Positions 47,100 through 56,000 of a stretch of 64,000 nucleotides of DNA are shown here, piece after piece; within the stretch, counting starts at the first letter, position 1, and each line of letters starts with the position of its first letter. Below the pieces are notes generated by a model. That model searched no databases. It had not been told where the DNA came from and saw only the letters and a program-made list of their open reading frames with translations. Location of the stretch: contig OY725489.1 of NCBI GenBank assembly GCA_963281255.1, forward strand, positions 7,316,523-7,380,522. Reading direction: 5' to 3'. This stretch comes from Aphrocallistes beatrix. Its lineage: Eukaryota; Porifera; Hexactinellida; Sceptrulophora; Aphrocallistidae. The translations under genes were made by a program, and so were the position numbers.

Positions 47100-50000
47100 C
47101 AATCGAGTTTTAATAGTAAGGATATTATAAAACCATTCGACGGATATTGAAGAATATAATAGAGACTAGCTTCAAATGTCGACAATTGCTTTTCGGGGGG
47201 GGGGGGGAGATCTAGAATATTACATTTTCGGATCTATTTAAGAAATTATTTGTTAAATTTTGTTTACGATATTTATATAAACAAGCGCGCTTCGCTTGCT
47301 TGTGGTGCGCGACTGGCAGACACAAAGTGTCCGTCGGAGGGCGCCTGGGCTCTAGTAGATGAATTATAAGGGAAATAACATTTCTAAATACACTAAGCGG
47401 ACAAAAGTATTTCAACACTTGATTTTTCCCATACAAATAATACTAAAATGGGTCTATTCATGAAGAGGGTTACTTCTAAACGCTATGGGATACAGCTAAT
47501 CGGATTCCAGATTCGAATAATATGCATTCAAATTAGTAACAGGTTAATTTTTCTAATTAATCATTAATTCCTAACTTTTTGTAATTATCAATCAGTGCCA
47601 CCTTATGCCACATACACCCATTTTGACTACTATGCATGATGGCAATGAATTACCTATGGTGGCTCAGGCTGATAAAATTGTTCATTGAGTTGAGTAATTT
47701 ACTAGTTATGTTAAACAATTACTAATTCGAATGTGTAGATTTCGAATCTGAAATCAGATTTTTAGTATCTCTTTGAATTTGAACGTATTGCCCTTCATGA
47801 AAAATTCCAATTTTCTATTATTTGTATTGGAAAGAATCAATTGTTGAAATACTTTTGTCCGCTTAGTGTATGTCTGTCTTACTTAAAATTTTCGCACCAA
47901 CTCATTCACGGCCAACTTTTATCCGAAAAAATCTATCATTAAAACATTGGGCATGCCTACTTGATAAATTGCTTAAATTTGTCAATTTTTAAATTTTTCA
48001 TGCATAATGATGACGTCATAGCAGAGTCAGAGTAATGAGTTATCTTTTTTACAATAGTTATGTCAAATGTGAGGTACATTAATATACACATTCTATTAAA
48101 ATTTTAGCCTTCTATCACTTAAAAGGGTCAAGTTATGGTCGAAAAAATATTTCTAAAAAAGGTGACAATGATGTCATAATTCAATAATGAGTCAACATTT
48201 TAGTCTATGGTAGAACTTAGTGGAGCTATAGCCAAAATACTCACATATGCCAAATATATTTATATATATCAATCGAGTTTTAATAGTAAGGGTATATATA
48301 TATACACTCGAACCTCTCTTATCCGGGCAGTGCCGGACCGGAGGGTGCCCGGATATCGGAGGTCCGGATAAGAGAGGTGCCCGTAACTCAGAAATCAACT
48401 TGAATAGCAGTTTATAGTGTTAAAACTGTCAATTTGTATAATGGGTGAGTTTAAACAATATCTAGTGCCCGGAACTTAGAGGTTATCAAAATTTGAGTTC
48501 AGGATAGGAGATGATTGTGAAATAGATATTCTATAAAGGAAAAGAAACTATTCCATTGCGATTGATTAATACATTTTAAGCAGTATTTACCCCTGAATAT
48601 ATTAGATGTCGCAATTATCTTCCAAATTCATTATCAAAGTTCATTAAATAATATTACATGATAATGAATGCTGGAATTGTGGCTAATAATTGACTTGAAA
48701 ATAGGACAATGCATATTGACTTAATGTCGAAAGGGCTGCCCGGTTGAGAGATGTGCCCGGATATCGGAGGTCCGATAAGAGAGGTTCGAGTGTATATATA
48801 TATATCATAAGTGCCAAGTGTGGGTACCTAGGGGGGCCGGGTGCCGGGTAATGGAGTAGTGGAGGAGGAAGCTGTGGTATGGCAGGATTCCACACAAACT
48901 TGTTGGTTACAACATAGCCTACTGTATATAAGGCTTCACAGTAACTTGCGAAATTGGGACTAGGGATGCGGTAGGAGATGGGTAAGCCTTAAATCATTAA
49001 CAAAGTATAATAGAGCTTAGGAATGTATTACTAGCATATATAAATATGGTGTCAAAGTACTCATATCCGTTGTTAAAATTTAGATTAGTAACCTTATAGT
49101 TCCGCAATAGGTTATATTTGTGACAAATTTTCAGAGATCGTTTAAGGCACTTCTATGTGTTTTATTTTAAAATTTTTTGCATAGAACTGAGATGTGAGTA
49201 AGCTAATACGAGAAATTTGGAATTTTTCATGGAATGTTGCTACATTCCAGTGTTGCCTCGGAAACGTGTCTGAGTTGGGATTATATCTTCAAACCGCGAT
49301 AGCTAGACATTCAAATATATTTCCATTTAATAGCGAATAGACTACTTCCTATTAATTGATAGTATAATTTCGACGTCTAATTTCAATGGTTTATGAGATA
49401 TTCGACAAAATACGAAATGTGACTAATGGGATAAATTGTCAAATCTTTAATATTAAAACTCGATCAATGTTTATATATATACAGTCAACTGCGCTTAATA
49501 GGGTCACTGTTTAATCGGGTCAGCCGCTTAATCGGGTCACTTTTGGCAGGAACGAACAAGCAAGCGAAGCTCGCTTGTAACTCATAAACCATTGAATTTA
49601 GACAAATAAATTATACTATCACTTATTAGAAAATAGTCTATTTGCCATCAAATGGAATTACATTTGATGTCTAGCTCTTACAGTTTTCAAGATATGACCC
49701 CAGCTGACCAAAACACGTTTCCATAGCAACACTGGAATGTTCCTTAAAAAAATTCTAAATTTTTCGTATTAACCTATTCACATCTCAGCTCTATGCGAAA
49801 ATTCCATAATAAAAACACTTAGGAGTTTCCTTAAACGACCCTGAAAATCAGCAAAATTGTCACAAATATAACAAATTCCGCAACCATATGGTGAATATTT
49901 TAAATTTTAACAACGGATATGGATACTTACAATGGTTAATATGTGATATTTCCGTATGTAGTTTATAAACTTTGAATTTTCACAGCCGTATTATAATACT

Positions 50001-53000
50001 CACATTTATTGTTCTATGAATCACTAAATGGATCTACACTATCATATGTCGACTGACGTTTTTTCTTATGTATGGAATAAATTACTTTGTCTGTACCTTT
50101 ATTAGAAGTCGGTGATGATCTAATAGAGCAGTCCAACATTGAGTAGATTGATTTGTGCATTTGGTTATTTATAATTTTATACCAAGGTAATTGGTAGAAA
50201 TCTTGAGATCCCTTTAGTTTGCGAATTAGAACAGCTAAGGATGCATCCTGGTTCTGTTCCACTGCAATGTCTGTTGGTGACTGTATTTTATTATTCCGCA
50301 AATCAGTTACTGCACCCAAAGTCAACAAAACCTACATATGAAGATTTGGCTTAGTACAGTCATTTTTGATTTCATTTTGTAAATTAAACAAATCCACAAT
50401 ATTTGTATATTGATTTCAAACTTAGTAAATGGTTAAATAGTAATGTTATATTAACATTTGATACATGTGCAAATTTATTGTGTTAATTTAAGTCAATGGC
50501 TCAATTTTCAATTGTCTTGAGATAGAAGAGGGACAAAATTTTTTAATTGTCAAAGCAAGCTAAAAGCTGGAATAACCCTCTCAAATAAGAACAATTTTAC
50601 TATATTTTGATCTAAAAATAGAATCCAATTTTATTACTAACAAGCGCGCTTCGCTTACTTGCGCAGCGGGGCCGGCGGACACTTTGTATCCGCCGGAGAC
50701 GCTCTTTGGGCGCCTGGGGTCACATTGATTAATAATAAGGAGGATAACATCTCTAAATAGTAAATACGTCTGTCCTACTTTTATAATCGATATCGCACGA
50801 AAATCACCAAATTTGTCAATTTTTTTAAATTATGATGCGTAATGATAACATCATAATAGGGTTATGAGTGATCTTTTTTTGAAGATTGTTGTTTCATATG
50901 TGATATATTCATATACAGATTCTATTAAAATTTCAGTCCTCTATCACTTAAAATGGCTGAGTTATGGTCAAAAAACTGAAATTTCTCATTATAAAAAAGG
51001 TGACAATGACGTCATAATCCAATGGTGAGCCGATATTTTCGTCTGGGCTCATAACTTACTAGAACCATGGCCAAAAATCAGCTTTCTGAGCTCGACAGTT
51101 TCTTCAATCAATTCACTACAGATATATATATACGTATATATATACAAAAATTTTTAGTTTTAGTAATAAGGATAGATGATGGAAAAACTCAGCCATTCAG
51201 AGGATAAAACTTACTTCTACAGTTGAAGCATGTCCTCCTTGGATTGCTGACATTAGCGGTGTAGCTTGTTTGTGATCTCTCCAGTCAACTACAGCTCCAT
51301 GCTTTACCAGAATACTGGCTGCTACTGAGTTTCCAGAGTATGCAGCATCGAAAAGAGGAGTGCGATTAAGATTGTCATTACAATTCACATCGACATCTTT
51401 TGATAGTAGGAGATAGAGCATCTAATAAGTAGAATACATAAATGGTGGTGCGGCATTCCAAACAATTGTGCATTTTGTGATAAAAACCACCAGAGTTGTA
51501 TTCATGTACAGTCACAGTCAGGGTTTATTAAAGTGTATCCTTACTATTAAAACTCGATTAATGTTTGTGTATATATATATATGTAACGAATTGATTGAAG
51601 AAACTGTCAGGCCCAGAAAGCTGATTTTTGGCATGTGAGAGTCTTTTGGCTATGGCTCCAGTAAGTTCTGAGCTCAGAGCAAAATATCGACTCATCATGG
51701 AATTATGACGTCATTGTCACATTTTTAAAAGTTAAGCAACAGAGTTATTCGAGCATAACTCAGCCATTATAGGAGATAGAAGGCTGAAATTTTAATATAT
51801 TATGTATATTAATATATCTCATATATCACTGAACCATTATCAAAAAATGATGACTCATCACTCTGTTATGACGTCATCATTACGCATCAAAAATTTTAAA
51901 ATTGACAAATTTGGTGATTTCTCGAGTGATATCGATTTTAATTAACACTAAGATAGACATATTTAGAGATGTTATCTCCAATATAATTCATCAATGGTGA
52001 CCACAGGCGCCCAAAGGGCGCCTCCGGCAGACACAAAGTGTCCGCCAGCCGCGCAGCGCAAGCAAGCGAAGCGCGCTTGTAACAATAAAAAAGGTTTGTG
52101 TATATTTTCACACCTTTATGTAAATATTTTCACACCATTAGACGGATTTTGAAAAGCTTCCAATGGTTTACATGGGGTGAGGATTTTAGGGGTGTAGATT
52201 TCAAATATGATATTTTCAGTTCAATTTGATGAATTTTTTTGTTTACTTTTGTATACAATACTCTAACCGGACAAAAGTATTTGAAATCCTTACTATTTTC
52301 CATCATAACTAGTTATAAAGTTTGTTTATTCGTGGAGAGAAATGTCATCAAACTGTAACAGATACTGTAATTTCGATTTCAAATTCATATTCTACACATT
52401 CGATTTACTCAGGTTTGAAGCTTTCTATTGCCATATTCATTCATAAGTTGAATTTGTATCAATCTATGTCACTTTTAACTCCCATCACCATTAAACATGA
52501 TGGCGAGGAGTGGCACAAAGTGGCACTTTTGATGAATCTTAACCTTGGAAATGAATAAATCAATAGAAAGCATCTAGCCTGAGTATTTCGAATGTGTAGA
52601 ATATGAATTTGAAATCAAAATTACAGTATCTATAATAGTTTGATTACATTTCTCTCCACGAATAGACGCACTTTATAACAAGTTAGATGGGAAATAGTAA
52701 GGATTTCAAATACTTTTGTCCGATTAGAGTATATACATAAAGTAAACAAATATCAAAAATATACTAGAAACTAGATTTCAACGGTGGATATGAGGTTTTG
52801 TGGGTGTAGATTTCGAATATCGTATTTCAGATCCGTATGGTAAATTATTTGTTTACTTTTGTTTACAATATTTAATTAGTGTAGGGCATAAATTCTGTCC
52901 CAAGTTTCTTTAGGTATAAATTTCTTATACTCAAACAATCTTAGTTATTATGTTGATTTCAACCTGGCCACATCTGGTGACTCAAATATTTAATCGGATT

Positions 53001-56000
53001 CCGCAATGCATAAACACCGAAACGTTGGATTCCTACCTGGGCCTGGCTCCACTTTGTGTCAGTGATCGCCATTATATACGTGTATAATGGCCGTGACAAG
53101 AGCAAGTAGAATCAGATATTAAAGGTAGATAATTTTAAAAGTAGCTAGCAATTGATTCCTTGATTATGAGCAATCAGAATGTATAGATTACGAATTTGAA
53201 ATCAAAAATAGAGTATTTCCTAAAAGTTTGAGTACATGCCTCAGTGAATTAACCCACTTTCATACTATTTGTATGGTTGTTTTCGTGGTACTCGAATACT
53301 TTTGGACTGTATATATTTAACCTCTTCTGAAGCCGATTGTGCTGCGATATGTAGAGGAGTTTGTCCTTTCCTGTTGATTGAATTTATGTTTGCATTGTTA
53401 TCTAACAAGATTTCAGCACAAGATACATAACCCTCTAAGCAGGCTACGTGCAGAGGCGTATTGCCAGGTCCATTTTTGACTTCAATTAGAGATTTGTCCT
53501 TTTCTATAATCATTGACATCATGTGAGGACTGCCACCTGTAAATAAATATAATAGATGAGTAAGATCTAGGGTTTTTAATCCCGGTCTAAAATTCCAATC
53601 CCGGGATTAGTAATTTTCAAGAATTGGTATGCTAGTATTTGTATATATAACGAGACTATTTTTGAATTACGGAAATTGTTTACTACATGAACTCACTGAG
53701 CTAATTTCCCACATAGAGAACGCTTGAAATATTTCCAAATGGGTGCACCTACTAATTTTTGCAAACGATTTTCTCAGCCACCATATAGATATTGTAAATT
53801 TGAAGTGTAAGAGTCACATACAAACACTTTTATAATACATCAGAAAGGTCCTTGCAAGTTAAATTTGACCATACATAGCATTCTATATACTAAGGCAATG
53901 GCACTCACCCAAAAAATTGGTACCATGGATTGGTTAAATACTTCAATCCTAAAACCGCTAATTAAATAACTGTTATTATCAACTATATAATTATCTCATA
54001 TTGTGAGTTCATGGTTGTTTAAATATACATTTTGAAAATATTATGTAACCACAATATTTATATTTACTTCACATACAACACTAGTGTATTACAATAATGT
54101 ATTATTTTGCTGCATATTATTTCTATTACTCATTTATAATACCTCACTTGACAACACTAATTGCATAAATCATTATTTGGACGAGATGTCTTGTCTCGCG
54201 CCTGACTCTACTTCCAAATACAGAGGAGTAGAACACTTCATGAAGTTTTTCAAATTTCCTAAAGATGGTGCTCGCTCGTGAAAATGGTATTGAGCCATTC
54301 CAAGACGTGTGAATACTACCAGAACAACAAGATCCCAAGGGTGAGTGATTTCTTAAGTAATGTAGTTAATTATTCTAGAATCATGCATATAGTATGTACA
54401 TACTCAAATTGGGTAGAAACAATTTACTGAATTTAAAAGACTAAGAAAAAGTGTTGCCTTCCCTAAATTTAGTAAATGCAATCCTCGTTACTACAAAAAC
54501 GTGGGCATAAGTAACTTTTTTTAATTCGGATAAGTGCAATTTATCTAAACGTGCTCCAAATTAATATCGGAATTAACTAAACGTGCTCCAAATTAACATC
54601 GGGACATTTCGCCTTTCCAACCTGACAAGCCTGCTGGTTGTCAGGTTGGAAAGGCGAAATGTAATTTTGGCCCTTAAGATTTTCCATTAGTCAACTTCAG
54701 CCGAACTGTTAGCTTATATCATGGATAAGAACAGTGTAGACCAGAACTAAACTGTTGAGTTCTTGAAATTCGTTAATGATGTTTAGAAAATGTTCAATGT
54801 GAATTGGGTAGGGAAGAATAGTCGTTTAACGACGATCATAGACGTAACTATTTTGTTTTTTTCACGGTTAGCTGGAGTGGCGAGATTTGTAAACATATAT
54901 CAAACTAATGTGGCATGCCACCCCAAGTCAACATAACATTTAGGTTTGGGTGGCACGCTACCCCTGCCACCCCTGGAGTTACGCCTATGACAACGATGTA
55001 TCTGCATCCTCAGCAGAAATTTAAAAGATTTATTCTGGCCCTTCCCGTACTAATATTATTCATTTGGCATGTGCTACTATGGAACTAGAACATTGTACAC
55101 TTCTAATAAAGTTAAGACCTATATATGTATTGAAACAAGAGAATAGTAAACTGGCTAAATTCAAGAACTAATTTAATATATTCTTTGTTTATTTAGTCAA
55201 CTTCACAGACTGTAGAAGTCGGAATGTGTGACTATATTCTATTGAAAGTCCGGAGTGCGATTGTTCCTTATTACCTTGTAGAAGTATATCGTTCCCTTAT
55301 GATGCCTCAAGTCTCAGGTTGGTCAAGTCAAGTCAAGTCTGTCCCTCAAGCTAAGTCAAGTCTGTCCCTCAAGCTAAGTCAAGTCTATCTCAAGCTAAGT
55401 CAAGTCTCTCTCAAGCTAAGTCAAGTCTGTCCCTCAAGTCTCAATATTGTAACTATTCTTTTGATATTTTGTATGTATTAAGTATTAAATAATTCCACTA
55501 TGTGCATTAAAAACCAAATAATATATCTCATTTCAATTGTTCTGATATAATAGTTAGTTTGTCAGGGTAGGTGAATGCCTAAATTGAAGGAAAATTGAAT
55601 TATCTACAATATCAAAATTATTGGTTTTGAAGTATTTAACCAATCCATGGTACTAATTTTTGGGTGAGTACCATTGCCTTAGTATATAGAATGCTATGGA
55701 CCATATTATTAGTATCACAACTTTGTATAGTATATTAATCAAAGTGTGTTATATACTATATTGAATCACTATTTCATCCAATTATGGGAAACCCTGTATT
55801 TACAAACCAATAGACATTACAACAAATGTGTGATATACGTATAAACTGCATTAATCATCAGTCCCGGGATTGAAAAATGAATCCCGGGATTCAATCCCGG
55901 GCTAAAACAAGCCGGGATCCCGGGATTAAAAACCCTAGTAAGATCACATAAAATAAATTACGTCCATTATCGATCTTTTTCTGGGAAAATTGAGGAGAGG

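Larger units (their letters stand above)
53568..55937. mobile_element. 2.37-kb element with TAGGGTTTTTAATCCCGG ends
   Basis: TAGGGTTTTTAATCCCGG at the left and GGGATTAAAAACCCTA at the right are inverted. The 8-mer gtaagatc flanks it at 53,560-53,567 and 55,938-55,945. Subterminal 'aatcccgggatt' palindromes and inverted arms (for example 'ggtaccatggattggttaaatactt' near 53,920 and its inverse near 55,635) support one unit. The centre has no clear gene. A degenerate stretch near 54,720-54,840 (FLKFVNDV, FNVNWVGKNSRLTT) could be a P-element/THAP-like transposase remnant, but this is weak. An 8-bp duplication fits hAT or P. Confidence 0.8.

Noticed and set aside
54084..54338. Overlapping 64-65 codon frames on both strands in the 2.37-kb element
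   Set aside because: No domain, no splice context, and mutually overlapping; probably chance.
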